Source of the DNA: Chryseobacterium aurantiacum
Lineage (GTDB): Bacteria; Bacteroidota; Bacteroidia; Flavobacteriales; Weeksellaceae
Direction of reading: 5' to 3'
Assembly: GCF_003020585.1 (NCBI RefSeq)
Contig: NZ_PXUE01000001.1
Span: forward strand, 248,001-312,000
DNA: 64,000 nucleotides
The position numbers were made by a program, and so were the translations under genes. Positions 8,966 through 18,579 of the stretch are shown piece by piece. A model generated the notes under the pieces. It worked only from the letters and a program-made list of their open reading frames with translations. It was not told the origin of the DNA and made no database searches. Position 1 is the first letter of the stretch, and the number at the start of each line of letters is the position of its first letter.

Positions 8966-10573
8966 TTACTTCACAGATTTCTTAATGCTGTAAGTAGGTT
9001 TCATTTTATTAGACATGTCAAGGACAATATCATAAATCCCATTTTCTTCTATGGGGAAATCATAGGCATCAAGGGCAATGCTTTTACCATCGTTATTTAA
9101 ACCAAGGTTGTAACCCCAATCATTATTTTGTCTGAATTTTAACCCGCCTTTATTTAGCTGATAGTTTTTAAGAAAATAAATGTCCGGATTTTTGGGATCA
9201 TTCTGCAATGGAATATCATTTTCACCCCAACCGGCAGGGGTTGCGTTTCCGATAATTCCCCAACGGATACTTTTCATTTCTCTCTTCCCTGTTTTTACAC
9301 TGCCGTCTCGAAATTGAACAGTAAGTGAATTTATTTTCCCTGTTTCATCGGGCTTAAATGTAAAAAAAATCTTGTCATACAATTGAAATGAAGTATTGGT
9401 AATAGGGAATAATGAACATCTTGGATAATTTTTTTCCTTAAAGATAACCAGCCCGTCTACCACTGTTACATTGAAGTAGGTATCTTCAGCAGTATATATT
9501 CCCTCCAGTTTTTTTAAGTCCTGCGGATTTATCTTAGCTGCTACTGTAGTGTAAGGCTTGTTGTATAATATGCTTTCTATCTTTGGGATAATGGCATCTG
9601 TATGGGATAATTCAGAATTAGAAATTACAATAACGCAAATGTCATCTTCCAAAACCCTATAATATCTGCTTCGGTAGCCAGGCCCGCCACCATCATGTCC
9701 CGCTTTCTTTTTACCAAATACGGTGGAGCTGTCAGTCCCCAGTCCATAATGATCATTAAGATAAGGGGTAAACATTTTTTCAATAGTTTCTTTTTTCAGA
9801 ATCTTATAATTTTTCAGGCTCTCATTGAATTTGAAAAGATCTTCAACAGTAGAATACATAGCTCCTGCAGCAAAAGGATGATCGGTTTTAAAACGAAGCG
9901 CTTCGTTGGAAGTATTCTCAGATAAAAACTCATATCCTAAAGCCTTGTTTTCATGGTTTAAAGCATTAAAATTAAAGCCGCTATTGTTCATCTGTAAAGG
10001 TTTAAGGATGTAGTTTTCTATAGCTTTATCATAATCTAAACCTGTTACCTTTTTGATGATATATCCAAGGATATAATATCCGGAATTAGAATAACTCCAT
10101 TTTGTACCTGGCGAAAAATCCAACGGTTTTGCAGAAATATACTTTATGAATGTTGCTTCATCTACCGTGTTGTCAGTATTTTCGTCACTGGGAATTCCCG
10201 CGGTATGAGAAAGTAAGTTGGCAACAGTAATACTGTCTCCTTTTGGAAAGCCCGGATAATATTTGGATAGTTTATCATTTATAGACAGTTTTCCCTGTTC
10301 TTCCAGCTTGAGAATAACTGTTGCTGTAAACATTTTTGTAGTAGAGTAGATTCTATAAAGACTATTATTGGTATTTTTTTCTTTTTTAGGCCCATTTCTA
10401 TACCCATAGCTTTTTTCGAAAATAATTTTTCCTTTTTCAGCAACGAGCACGGACCCGCTGAATTGTCCGGCTTTATCATAATTAGCTAATAATTGTTCTA
10501 ATTGCTTGGTTTTCTGAGATAAAAAAGGATTAACGGCCACTAGTAAAATAAGGCAGGTTAAAATAGATTTCAT
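8966..10573 (-). CDS. Serine hydrolase, beta-lactamase / penicillin-binding-protein fold
   Basis: About 535 residues from the ATG at 10571-10573, which gives a clean signal peptide; an ATG 21 bases upstream is also possible. The class C-type motifs are present: the S-T-T-K tetrad (nucleophile S84 in the longer form), Y-S-N at 168-170 and the H-D-G-G segment near residue 295. After the catalytic domain comes a ~170-residue C-terminal domain of unknown role. Such exported hydrolases include esterases, D-aminopeptidases and PBP4*-like enzymes. It is not a typical resistance AmpC, being too long and lacking the KTG form of the third motif. Confidence 0.8.
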   Translation of the reverse strand: MKSILTCLILLVAVNPFLSQKTKQLEQLLANYDKAGQFSGSVLVAEKGKIIFEKSYGYRNGPKKEKNTNNSLYRIYSTTKMFTATVILKLEEQGKLSINDKLSKYYPGFPKGDSITVANLLSHTAGIPSDENTDNTVDEATFIKYISAKPLDFSPGTKWSYSNSGYYILGYIIKKVTGLDYDKAIENYILKPLQMNNSGFNFNALNHENKALGYEFLSENTSNEALRFKTDHPFAAGAMYSTVEDLFKFNESLKNYKILKKETIEKMFTPYLNDHYGLGTDSSTVFGKKKAGHDGGGPGYRSRYYRVLEDDICVIVISNSELSHTDAIIPKIESILYNKPYTTVAAKINPQDLKKLEGIYTAEDTYFNVTVVDGLVIFKEKNYPRCSLFPITNTSFQLYDKIFFTFKPDETGKINSLTVQFRDGSVKTGKREMKSIRWGIIGNATPAGWGENDIPLQNDPKNPDIYFLKNYQLNKGGLKFRQNNDWGYNLGLNNDGKSIALDAYDFPIEENGIYDIVLDMSNKMKPTYSIKKSVK

Positions 10574-10678
10574 GTATTTTTTTAAGTAAGACAATTGTAA
10601 ATGAAATAGTATTACAGATTGTTTTCAAAAAAAGTCAATTTGTTTTCTAAGTTAATTTTTTCTTTTACTTGGATGACT

Positions 10679-11434
10679 TCAAAAAGGTATCCTATTTTCA
10701 GAGATTAATTTGCTTTTAAGTTTTTCTGCATAGGTATGTGCAAATTTTTCCTTTTCACTCTTAGGAATATTAAAATAAAAATCCAACCTTCTTTCTTTCT
10801 CTTCATCGTTCTCATCATCATTTTCAGGACGTTCTACTACTTCTAAATAATGAACATAATGCCCAAATTCGTGAGGTAAAGTTCTGTAAAGCTGGGTGTT
10901 TCTTACTAGGTCAGGTTTAAATTCAGCTATAAAGTTTCTTTTTGTTTCAGTAAAGATATGGCCATCTGTTTTCAGTCTTTCGAATTCTTTTTGATCTTCA
11001 ATAGTTTGCTTTTTTGGCCATAATAATTTCTTTTCCAGGTCAATTGCATCTAAAATTATAGCAGGGTAGTATTCATCTTCGAATTCATAACTGTAAATTA
11101 ATCTTCCCCAAACAGGAGATAGTATTTCCTCCTTTCGTTTTGGCTGTCTTAAAATAATGAACCGTAATTCTCCATAGTCTTCTGTAGGAATTTGTTCTAT
11201 TATTTTTTTTATGTCACTGATGGAGCAAGAGTGGATAGAATGCTTGCGTGTTTCTTCAACAATAAATACAAATTCATGATTATTTATTGTCCAGATTTCT
11301 GTTCGATAAATGGTAAGCTGTTCGTGAAATGATTTTAAACTTCCATAAGGTGAAGATATTTTTAACTTGTTATTTTGTCCATAACCTTGCTTTTCAGTTC
11401 CTATATTTCTGTTTCTTCTGACTGGATTATGCAT
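10679..11434 (-). CDS. Hypothetical protein with HEFGH zinc-protease motif
   Basis: 251 residues, rich in charged residues, no signal peptide or membrane segment. It carries HEFGH at residues 188-192 within LPHEFGHYVHY, a zinc-binding HEXXH motif in helical context. A third ligand cannot be assigned with certainty. I do not recognise the family. Spacing to the neighbours (about 100 bases either side) suggests it is transcribed alone. Confidence 0.6.
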   Translation of the reverse strand: MHNPVRRNRNIGTEKQGYGQNNKLKISSPYGSLKSFHEQLTIYRTEIWTINNHEFVFIVEETRKHSIHSCSISDIKKIIEQIPTEDYGELRFIILRQPKRKEEILSPVWGRLIYSYEFEDEYYPAIILDAIDLEKKLLWPKKQTIEDQKEFERLKTDGHIFTETKRNFIAEFKPDLVRNTQLYRTLPHEFGHYVHYLEVVERPENDDENDEEKERRLDFYFNIPKSEKEKFAHTYAEKLKSKLISENRIPF

Positions 11435-11562
11435 CTATTAAGGGTAGTTTTTTAATTGTAAAGAAGAATTATGAAAATTTTTATTGGATTGATCTGAACT
11501 ATAAGTAGATATGGCAATAATTAAAATTAAATAAAATAGAACTGTAAAAGATGTTTAAAAAT

Positions 11563-12066
11563 TTAGCGCCATGCTTTTTTTACTTTGTCTACTATTTCAT
11601 TGGCCTTGTCTTCCGTAATCCAGTTGATTAATCTTTTTTCATAATCTTGAGTTATCAAAACAACAGAATAGGTAGTTCCTGTCCATGAAAAATGATAACG
11701 GACTCCATATTTATAATGTTCTATGCTATAATCTATTGCCTGAATATCCTTAATCTCATTTTTCAAGAATGTCTTTGGCTTTGCAAATAATTTATTTTTA
11801 TAGCTTATCGTAATAGCATCTGCTTCAACATGAAATACTGTTCTCCCAAGGGTATTCCATAGCCAGATGTACAGGAATAGTATAAAAAATCCAATTGCAA
11901 CTCCAGCCATTGATAGGATGCTTAAAATAGCAGAAATATCAATATTCTGAAGAAGCCCAATAAGAAGAATAATAACGATGACGCAAGAAGATAGTATTAA
12001 TCCAATACTCATGGCAACAGTGAGTAGCCAGTTCGTACTGTTCTTTATTTCAATAGTTACAGGCAT
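11563..12066 (-). CDS. Membrane protein with possible PH-like C-terminal domain
   Basis: 167 residues. Two membrane segments (about 14-39 and 46-71) are followed by a soluble domain with predicted beta-strands (TVFHVEADAITISYKNKLF and on) and a final helix, an arrangement seen in bacterial PH-like membrane proteins. Function unknown. Its ATG overlaps the stop of the VOC gene by one base, so the two are translationally coupled. Confidence 0.6.
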   Translation of the reverse strand: MPVTIEIKNSTNWLLTVAMSIGLILSSCVIVIILLIGLLQNIDISAILSILSMAGVAIGFFILFLYIWLWNTLGRTVFHVEADAITISYKNKLFAKPKTFLKNEIKDIQAIDYSIEHYKYGVRYHFSWTGTTYSVVLITQDYEKRLINWITEDKANEIVDKVKKAWR

Positions 12067-12440
12067 TATTTTCTATATTTTAATTGAAATACATTGCCTT
12101 CTGGATCGGTGCCGTCACACAACCAAAAATCATAATTTTCAAATGTCTTGATTTCTCTCATCTGGATATTTCTTGACAATAATTCATTTCTTGCAGCTTC
12201 AATATTCACATTAATTTCAAAAACGAGCTTGGTATTGCTATCAAACCGATATCCGGCTTCTATTTTTTCCAAATATTCATTTCCGATTTTATGAAGTCCA
12301 ATATTGATATCACCGGCACTCATAAGGACCCAAATGTGATCTTCCTCAATCACTTTTAGATTGAAATTTTCAACATAAAAGTTTTTGAGCAGTTCAATAT
12401 TTTGTACGTACAGGATAATGGAGTTCAGTTTTACATTCAT
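12066..12440 (-). CDS. VOC (glyoxalase/bleomycin resistance) family protein
   Basis: 124 residues with the paired beta-alpha-beta-beta-beta modules of the VOC fold: an N-terminal module with IILYVQNIELLKNFYVENF and a C-terminal GTDPEGNVFQLKY strand carrying the usual metal-site glutamine/glutamate region. The reaction cannot be predicted. Coupled to the downstream membrane protein gene. Confidence 0.8.
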   Translation of the reverse strand: MNVKLNSIILYVQNIELLKNFYVENFNLKVIEEDHIWVLMSAGDINIGLHKIGNEYLEKIEAGYRFDSNTKLVFEINVNIEAARNELLSRNIQMREIKTFENYDFWLCDGTDPEGNVFQLKYRK

Positions 12441-12503
12441 TTCCTAAGGTGTATTGATAAATATTCAGTTGTGGAATAAATAAGATAATCTAAGCTTTGT
12501 ATT

Positions 12504-13043
12504 TTATGGATGGTAAATAAGCTGTACAACACCGGATTTGAAAACATTCGTTTCAACAAGCTTTAAATTTAATCTTTCCTTTAGATCTTCAAAAAGAGGT
12601 TTCCCTTTTCCTAAAGCTACTGGGTGAACAGATATTCTGTAAATATCAACCAAGTTATTTTGAATAAAGTTTTTGATAAGGCTTGCTCCTCCATACAGCC
12701 AGATGTCTTTTCCTCCTTTCTTTTTTATCTCTGAAACTTTTTCTATAAGATCAGAATTGATAAAAGTGGCATTTTCATCTTCGCGGTTCTGGCTTGAAAA
12801 CACAAATTTATTTTTTGCATGAATGGTTTTCCAGAAGTCATGTTCTTTTGGGTCAGCATTTTCGTCGGGATGGTAATTTCCCCATGCATCATAGCTCACT
12901 CTTCCATAGAAAATAGTATCAATACCTGAAATAAAGCCATCAAAATCCATGTCATCATCCATAATGCACCAATCGATTTCTCCGTTGGGACCTTCAATAA
13001 ATCCGTCTAATGTTGTGGCTAGGTCTACTATTATTTTTTTCAT
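12504..13043 (-). CDS. Dihydrofolate-reductase-like (RibD C-terminal) protein
   Basis: 179 residues. The start MKKIIVDLATTLDGFI, the middle FYGRVSYDAWG and the GGKDIWLYGGASLI nucleotide-binding segment are the pattern of the RibD C-terminal/DHFR-like reductases. Members bind NADPH; many are orphan reductases outside riboflavin or folate synthesis. It is monocistronic or loosely linked to the VOC gene 63 bases downstream. Confidence 0.85.
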   Translation of the reverse strand: MKKIIVDLATTLDGFIEGPNGEIDWCIMDDDMDFDGFISGIDTIFYGRVSYDAWGNYHPDENADPKEHDFWKTIHAKNKFVFSSQNREDENATFINSDLIEKVSEIKKKGGKDIWLYGGASLIKNFIQNNLVDIYRISVHPVALGKGKPLFEDLKERLNLKLVETNVFKSGVVQLIYHP

Positions 13044-13120
13044 GGTAAGTACTAAATAATTGAGTATTAAATGAGAGTTTTAAAGATAAGGATATTTTAA
13101 TTTTTAATGATCATCAACCT

Positions 13121-13840
13121 TTATTTTGGTTCTGTAACTCCTATGATGACCCCGAAATTTCCATCTTTCTGAATCCATTTTTTCTCAGGAAGATAAGCTC
13201 TTGAAACATATCCATCCAAATACAGCGCATTTTTGCATCCCATTTCTTTGAACAGCTCTGCGAGGCTATAGAAATTGACCTCTTTTTTAGACATGGCAAA
13301 AATAATTTCCCCATTTTCCAGAATTCCGACTCCATTTCTGATATTCAGATTTTTAGAATCCTTTTGGAAAATTGGATTTATTTTTCCGTTCAGTAGTAAC
13401 ATTGGCCCGGATTGAGTTGCGTACTTGATGCTTGTATTTTGAATATATTTTTTTGTTTCAGAAATTCCCGGCTGATTGTTTTGGTTTACATAAAATATCC
13501 CATTAGGCTGAAGATAAAAGTTTCCGGAACCTTGCAGAGTGTCTATAGATTTCAATATTTTAGAATTCTCAATGTAAAGGCCTTTCGGAGAATTATCCAG
13601 CTCAAACATTCCGCCGTTCATGGCAAATACAAGCCTTTCGTTTTTGGATTCTACTTGATTCTTTAAGTGATCGATACTTTTCAGAATCTCATTTTTATCA
13701 TTTTTCCAATACAACTTTAAGCTCTGTTTTTGGGGATTAACCTGATAAATGATAAACTTATTTTCATCCTGTATTTTTTCTTGACAACATATGAAAAGTA
13801 GGAGTAGGAGGGAGAGGAGATGGTGATATTTTAGTTGCAT
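13121..13840 (-). CDS. Phosphodiester glycosidase (NAGPA) family lipoprotein
   Basis: The ATG at 13838-13840 was chosen because it begins a lipoprotein signal (MQLKYHHLLSLLLLLFICC) and avoids overlap with the upstream gene. The body matches the NAGPA fold: FAMNGGMFELDNSPKGLY, a central SGPMLLLNGK and LYLDGYVSRAYLP, where DG and the Ser are conserved. The family includes N-acetylglucosamine-1-phosphodiester alpha-N-acetylglucosaminidase and bacterial glycopolymer or exopolysaccharide hydrolases. Substrate unknown. Confidence 0.8.
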   Translation of the reverse strand: MQLKYHHLLSLLLLLFICCQEKIQDENKFIIYQVNPQKQSLKLYWKNDKNEILKSIDHLKNQVESKNERLVFAMNGGMFELDNSPKGLYIENSKILKSIDTLQGSGNFYLQPNGIFYVNQNNQPGISETKKYIQNTSIKYATQSGPMLLLNGKINPIFQKDSKNLNIRNGVGILENGEIIFAMSKKEVNFYSLAELFKEMGCKNALYLDGYVSRAYLPEKKWIQKDGNFGVIIGVTEPK

Positions 13841-13850
13841 AAATAATTTT

Positions 13851-14798
13851 CTAAATAGATAGATCCTCTTCGGCGGCCCAACTACTAAAGGCAGTATCTG
13901 CGCCTCCAATCTCAATTATCCTGTCTTTATGGGTCATTATTCCTAAACCATGTTCATTATCCCAAGAACAGGAAAAGCTAATGCCAATGTAGGGGTAATT
14001 ATCCTTAATCATAGAGGTGATATAGAAACAGTTCGGAGATAAAAGAGGAGCAAAGCCTATACTATCTTTTAAATCTGGCATAAAATCTACCTTATCTTCT
14101 TCGGAATAATCATATATTTTTTGCAGTTCTTTATATTTTTTCAAAAGTTCATTCAGGATATTTTCCAAGATTATTTTCTGGTTTTCCTGTAGATAATCAA
14201 GGCCATTTTGCTGCTCTGGAGTTGGTTCTTCTGCATAGTCATCATCTTCATCCAATATTTCGTAGCTCAGTTCTTCGTCCTCTTCATCGAAAAAAGATTG
14301 CCAATATTCTAATTGGAGTGGAGGGTAGTCAATGGATTCATATTCACAAATTTCAGTTTGAGATAAGTCTCGGGGATTTTCAAGATGTTTATTAAAAAAT
14401 TCATAGCAGAAAGGAGCACGGGAAAAAATATAATCAGGATTTTCTGCATAACACAAATTAAAATACTCAAGAGCCTTTTCTTCATTGCCACATTCCAGAC
14501 AGCATTGACCTGCATAATAATTCCGGATATAAAGGGCATTGTTCTGAGATGCTTTATGGAGATCCGAAATTTCAAGCCATCTCATCATATTGTTGAAATC
14601 CTTTTTCCAGATATATTCCTGGATCATTCTGTTAATTATAATATAGGCTGTGTAATTATTATATTTTTCATCATCAGCCTCTTTCCATTTTTCTTCAATA
14701 AAATTAATAACTTCTTCTTTAGTCGTTTTGGAAGTTTTCAACATTGATTTTTCTAGAAATACATTGATTTCTTCAATAGTTTTTTCTGCGTTTGGCAT
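13851..14798 (-). CDS. Hypothetical protein, helical repeats plus DUF6985-like C-terminus
   Basis: 315 residues. The N-terminal half is helical with a TPR-like segment (CLECGNEEKALEYFNLCYAE). A very acidic linker (DEEDEELSYEILDEDDDYAEE) follows. The last ~90 residues, with GISFSCSWDNEHGLG and IEIGGADTAF, resemble DUF6985, a domain often found among polymorphic-toxin immunity-type proteins. No toxin gene is adjacent. It lies 10 bases upstream of the NAGPA gene. Confidence 0.55.
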   Translation of the reverse strand: MPNAEKTIEEINVFLEKSMLKTSKTTKEEVINFIEEKWKEADDEKYNNYTAYIIINRMIQEYIWKKDFNNMMRWLEISDLHKASQNNALYIRNYYAGQCCLECGNEEKALEYFNLCYAENPDYIFSRAPFCYEFFNKHLENPRDLSQTEICEYESIDYPPLQLEYWQSFFDEEDEELSYEILDEDDDYAEEPTPEQQNGLDYLQENQKIILENILNELLKKYKELQKIYDYSEEDKVDFMPDLKDSIGFAPLLSPNCFYITSMIKDNYPYIGISFSCSWDNEHGLGIMTHKDRIIEIGGADTAFSSWAAEEDLSI

Positions 14799-14904
14799 GG
14801 TGTTTTTTATAACAATAGATTATCTTTCTTTTTATCATATCCCATTATTGCATTTCATTATTCACTATATTATTATGAGATAAAAATGATTGAATACAAC
14901 CAGT

Positions 14905-15570
14905 CTACTTTTTTTCATATTTTTTAATCAAATCATAATCATAAGGAATCATGATTGATAAATCTTTTGCTTCCCAGATATCTCCTTCAGAAGGCTGATA
15001 AAAATCATAAGAATTAGACAAGAAGTTATCTCCGTCGGGAGCTTCCTGCCAATCTTTTTTATCCCTGTTATACAATAAGATCATACAGCTTACACAGTTG
15101 AAGTTTCCCTCTGTATTTGGATTTTCATAACATTTTCCGATTTTTATATCCAATTTTTGATTGATGATCACATCCGTTAATTGACCTTTTGTTAGTCGTA
15201 TTAAAGCAGCCTGGGCTTCATCATCAGACGGTTTGTTTTTGGCAGGAACTAGGTTTTCAAAGTGTGCATTTTGAATCTTTTTCAATTCCTCTTCCTTGGC
15301 ACTTGGCGTTAGCATATTAACATCATAAGGATGAAAATCTAGCACAGGTGCTGCTACATCCGTTTGGTTGCTACTCACAGGATTTTCAGCCAGTAATTTT
15401 TCATTGGTTTCGTAGTTTTTCCAGTCTTCTTTGCTGTAAGTTGCATATTGCTGAATTTTGTAAAGGAGATTTTCTCTTTCGTTAAGCCATATAAAGTTGC
15501 TGGCGATGAGAAATAATACAATGATTCCCAAGGTGATTCCTACGGCTTTAAGTAATTTTTTTACGTTCAT
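14905..15570 (-). CDS. Membrane-anchored hypothetical protein
   Basis: 221 residues. One N-terminal transmembrane helix (about 8-28) is followed by a soluble domain with a three-cysteine segment (GKCYENPNTEGNFNCVSC) that could bind metal or form disulfides in the periplasm. No family recognised. It follows a small membrane protein gene (15587-15865) with only 16 bases between and is likely co-transcribed with it. Confidence 0.55.
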   Translation of the reverse strand: MNVKKLLKAVGITLGIIVLFLIASNFIWLNERENLLYKIQQYATYSKEDWKNYETNEKLLAENPVSSNQTDVAAPVLDFHPYDVNMLTPSAKEEELKKIQNAHFENLVPAKNKPSDDEAQAALIRLTKGQLTDVIINQKLDIKIGKCYENPNTEGNFNCVSCMILLYNRDKKDWQEAPDGDNFLSNSYDFYQPSEGDIWEAKDLSIMIPYDYDLIKKYEKK

Positions 15571-15586
15571 AAGGTATTTAGTTTTT

Positions 15587-15865
15587 TTATTGAAGTTGTA
15601 GTCTTATCCAGTTAAGAATAAAAAGTAAAATAAATATTCCGGCAATGTAGAACTCTACTTTATTCACTTTTTGAGATCCAAATTTCCAGACACAAATTCT
15701 GTCCAATATAATGATTATTATCACAGGAATCAGCCCGAATAATGCATAAATTCCTGCCAGTCCATCTACCGCAGAAACGCTGTTGAATGCAACGACGGCA
15801 AAAATCAATCCGCCAAGAACCGTTAATAGTCCTAAAATAAAAAATAAAGTAAGTTTTTTTGTCAT
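15587..15865 (-). CDS. Small hypothetical membrane protein
   Basis: 92 residues, almost entirely three hydrophobic helices (about 7-28, 38-55 and 68-88). No motif. First gene of a probable pair with the anchored protein downstream. Confidence 0.55.
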   Translation of the reverse strand: MTKKLTLFFILGLLTVLGGLIFAVVAFNSVSAVDGLAGIYALFGLIPVIIIIILDRICVWKFGSQKVNKVEFYIAGIFILLFILNWIRLQLQ

Positions 15866-15914
15866 TGTAATGGATGGTGTTTTCCGTCTTTTGTTAGGAA
15901 ATTAGTTTTTAAAA

Positions 15915-16340
15915 TTAAGGTTTTTGTTCAGCTCCATATCGTATTGCAGCTCCAAGTACCTCAATGTTGATGTCTTTCAAAGCTTTGAATTTGATGCAAT
16001 ATCCGGTCACACTTGCCTTGCCTATTTTTTCTCCAAAATTTTCAGACAGGTAGGTCTTATCATTCATCCCCATAATATAGACAGAAATTCCTGTTGTGTT
16101 GGCACTCATTCCAATTTGATAAAACTCCTTGTTTGTTCCGTCAGCATATTGAATGGTATAAACTCCATAGCCTATATTCGGGTTGGAAACTGTTTTGTTT
16201 TCACTGTTTTTACCATCCAGAAACCATAGCTTACATGCCGGCATGAGGTCCAGAATAAAGTGATGCAGCTTTTGCATATCTTCACGTTTGGGTTCAGGCT
16301 GGCTGTCAATATAGTCTTTGATTTGTTCCTCGGTGCGCAT
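15915..16340 (-). CDS. DUF1801 domain protein
   Basis: 141 residues. The start with QIKDYIDSQPEPKREDMQKL and the segment PNIGYGVYTIQYADG match the DUF1801 (YdhG-like) fold, a small alpha/beta protein of unknown role. The C-terminus (YCIKFKALKDINIEVL) also fits. Stands between genes on the same strand. Confidence 0.75.
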   Translation of the reverse strand: MRTEEQIKDYIDSQPEPKREDMQKLHHFILDLMPACKLWFLDGKNSENKTVSNPNIGYGVYTIQYADGTNKEFYQIGMSANTTGISVYIMGMNDKTYLSENFGEKIGKASVTGYCIKFKALKDINIEVLGAAIRYGAEQKP

Positions 16341-16362
16341 GTTTTGTTAGTTTTAAAGTCTT

Positions 16363-17733
16363 CTATTTGAAATTTGCAAAAAGAGTTTGAAGACTTGATT
16401 TTTGTTGATTAATGATCAAAAGCTGGCTGTTATCATCCAAAAGAATTTTGTACTGAAACTCTTTGTCAGGTGTATATTTCCATTGCTTTAATTCCTTGAA
16501 CTGGCTTTTAATTAACTTAAGTTTTTCATTATTATTTTTTGATACAATAATAATCTTTGTTAAAGATGTTTTTTTCATTTTTTCAATACTAAGCATAGAA
16601 ATTTCGGTCTCAGTTTCCTCGCTTGAACGGGCTGGATATATTTGGCGTATCGTATTAAAATCGGTTTTATTCTCAGACAATATATATCTGTAAGTCATGA
16701 TATGATCAAGCTCACTGATCCACTCAGGAAAACTTTCCTCATAAAGCCTGATGTAGGTATCAATAAAATTCTTATCCATAGGTTTCTTCAGAGCAATATA
16801 TTCTTTTACCAGTGGATATATTTTTTTTGCCATCAGATCTATGTATTTGCTGTTGTACCACTCATCGGTTTCTGTCTTTCCATTTAGGCTCTCGTAGACA
16901 TATCCGTTTCCTAAAGCAGTTGCCAATGCCTCATTTAATAATTGGTAGGCGTAATTGCTGTATTTTGATGGATTTTTTTTAAAGTTTTGAGCAATTTCAT
17001 TTTTCATCTCCAGAGACTGTTCATCATAAAGAATATGATAAGTTTCATGCAGCATAACACTGAACAGGTCTTTGTAATCTCTCAAATTTGTTTGAACAGC
17101 ACTTATAAAATTGTTGTAAAAGGCCTGCGCTGTAAAGCCTGTTGAATTAGGCAAGGGATAAAGTGCAATTTCAAAAGGGATAGCAGGATCCCAACTTGAA
17201 TTATAAAAAAGTAAACCTGTCTGAAAATAAGATTCCATATTTTTATCAACAGAATATGCACTCATGGCTTTCAGTTGAGCTTCAAATTTTTCTTTATTCG
17301 GAATATAAATGAGCTCATTGTAGACAGGCATGAATATTGAGATAATTTCAGCCAGACTATGTAGGGTTGCATTAGGAAGAATTCCGATGGTGCGAAGTTT
17401 AAAATCATTTAAATTTTTGGTCTCAACAAGGTTTTTTTTCAAAATGTCCCTCGACTGCATCGGTATTTTTGAACCATAAGGATATTCTGTAAACGAATAA
17501 CTGTAATCAATAGGCAGTTTATCAAAGTTGACAATGAGATCCTTATATTTTTGAGTATTATATTTTGATTGACTAAATTCTGTTTTAAAAATATTTTCAG
17601 GATAATTATCCGAAAGGTTTTGTATAAAAACAAAAACAGCCAATTGCTCAGAATATTTAATATTGAAATTAATTTTCTGCCCAAAAGCGAAAAAGGACAG
17701 TAAAAAAAATAATGCAAAAAATTTCTGTTTCAT
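16363..17733 (-). CDS. Secreted hypothetical protein with HETYH zinc-protease motif
   Basis: The ATG at 17731-17733 gives a signal peptide (MKQKFFALFFLLSFFAFGQ) and a 456-residue protein. HETYH lies at residues 229-233 in SVMLHETYHILYDE, and about 40 residues on LLNEALATALGNG supplies a glutamate in the position of the third zinc ligand of gluzincins. It may be a secreted metallopeptidase of a family I do not recognise. A terminator-like hairpin sits just upstream of it, at 17804-17833. Confidence 0.6.
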   Translation of the reverse strand: MKQKFFALFFLLSFFAFGQKINFNIKYSEQLAVFVFIQNLSDNYPENIFKTEFSQSKYNTQKYKDLIVNFDKLPIDYSYSFTEYPYGSKIPMQSRDILKKNLVETKNLNDFKLRTIGILPNATLHSLAEIISIFMPVYNELIYIPNKEKFEAQLKAMSAYSVDKNMESYFQTGLLFYNSSWDPAIPFEIALYPLPNSTGFTAQAFYNNFISAVQTNLRDYKDLFSVMLHETYHILYDEQSLEMKNEIAQNFKKNPSKYSNYAYQLLNEALATALGNGYVYESLNGKTETDEWYNSKYIDLMAKKIYPLVKEYIALKKPMDKNFIDTYIRLYEESFPEWISELDHIMTYRYILSENKTDFNTIRQIYPARSSEETETEISMLSIEKMKKTSLTKIIIVSKNNNEKLKLIKSQFKELKQWKYTPDKEFQYKILLDDNSQLLIINQQKSSLQTLFANFK

Positions 17734-17803
17734 GGTGTTTGTATAATGAGTATCCAAATGTAAATAATTATCGAGATATTCTACCATGATTGTTTTTTGA
17801 ATA

Positions 17804-17833
17804 ATAAAAAACCGCTCTGCAAAACAGAACGGT
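17804..17833 (-). terminator. Terminator of the SHOCT gene
   Basis: Minus strand: ACCGTTCTG, loop, CAGAGCGGT, then a T run, 11 bases after the SHOCT-gene stop. The stem closely resembles the terminators found in and near groEL. Confidence 0.75.
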
Positions 17834-17843
17834 GATGTATGAG

Positions 17844-18404
17844 TTATTTTTCAGTCATTATCTTATCTTTTTCCTTTTGGTATTCATCTTCAGATAAAAC
17901 TCCGGAATCTTTAAGATCCTTTATTTTTTTCAGTTTATCATATTTTGTTTCTGAATGAAGAAGTTGGGATTTTTCTTTAGGCAAAAACTCATCGGGAACA
18001 ATCAACTCACCTGATTTAATTGCATTTTCAAGATCAATTTCATAGTTCATTATTCCGTTTCCAATTTTAGCATAATAGACAAAACCATTTTTTTTGTTTC
18101 CTCTTGTCATTATTTTTCTAACCTTAAAAGTCAATCCTGAATTACTTCTTTTAAAAGAGTTGGCCTGATTGGCAAGCCCCTGATATCCCGTTGTTGAAGA
18201 ATAATTAAACATTGAAGAAGCATTGGTTCGGATAAATTTAAAGTCACCGTCATTCATAGAACCGGTTCCTATTTTTAGATCGAGACCTTCATATACTTTA
18301 AAGCCTGTTGAAGTGGTGAGGGTGTCATTTTCAAATTTTGGAGCGATTTGAGAATAAAAGATTCCAGAGATTAAAAGGGAAAAAATTAATAGTACTTGTT
18401 TCAT
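17844..18404 (-). CDS. Secreted hypothetical protein with C-terminal SHOCT motif
   Basis: From the ATG at 18402-18404: 186 residues with a signal peptide (MKQVLLIFSLLISGIFYSQ). The body is unknown. The C-terminal ~30 residues (KKIKDLKDSGVLSEDEYQKE) form the short SHOCT motif, thought to mediate oligomerisation. Usually SHOCT is cytoplasmic or membrane-attached, so its presence on an exported protein is a little unusual. Confidence 0.7.
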   Translation of the reverse strand: MKQVLLIFSLLISGIFYSQIAPKFENDTLTTSTGFKVYEGLDLKIGTGSMNDGDFKFIRTNASSMFNYSSTTGYQGLANQANSFKRSNSGLTFKVRKIMTRGNKKNGFVYYAKIGNGIMNYEIDLENAIKSGELIVPDEFLPKEKSQLLHSETKYDKLKKIKDLKDSGVLSEDEYQKEKDKIMTEK

Positions 18405-18518
18405 TGTTTTATTTTTAATGGTCAAAAATTGAAATCCAAAAGTAAAACAAGTGGCAAGGCAAACCTTACGGGAATCCTTATCAGGAGGGAAATTCTATAC
18501 TAATTATCTTTGAAGAAC

Positions 18519-18550
18519 AAAAGCCGCTCTGTTTTCAGAACGGCTTTTGT
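18519..18550 (-). terminator. Terminator of the Nudix gene
   Basis: Near-perfect stem AAAAGCCG(C/T)TCTG with loop TTTT/AAAA between, T run on the minus strand, 30 bases after the Nudix stop. Confidence 0.75.
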
Positions 18551-18579
18551 TTTTATGCTTAATACGGTAATGAAAAATA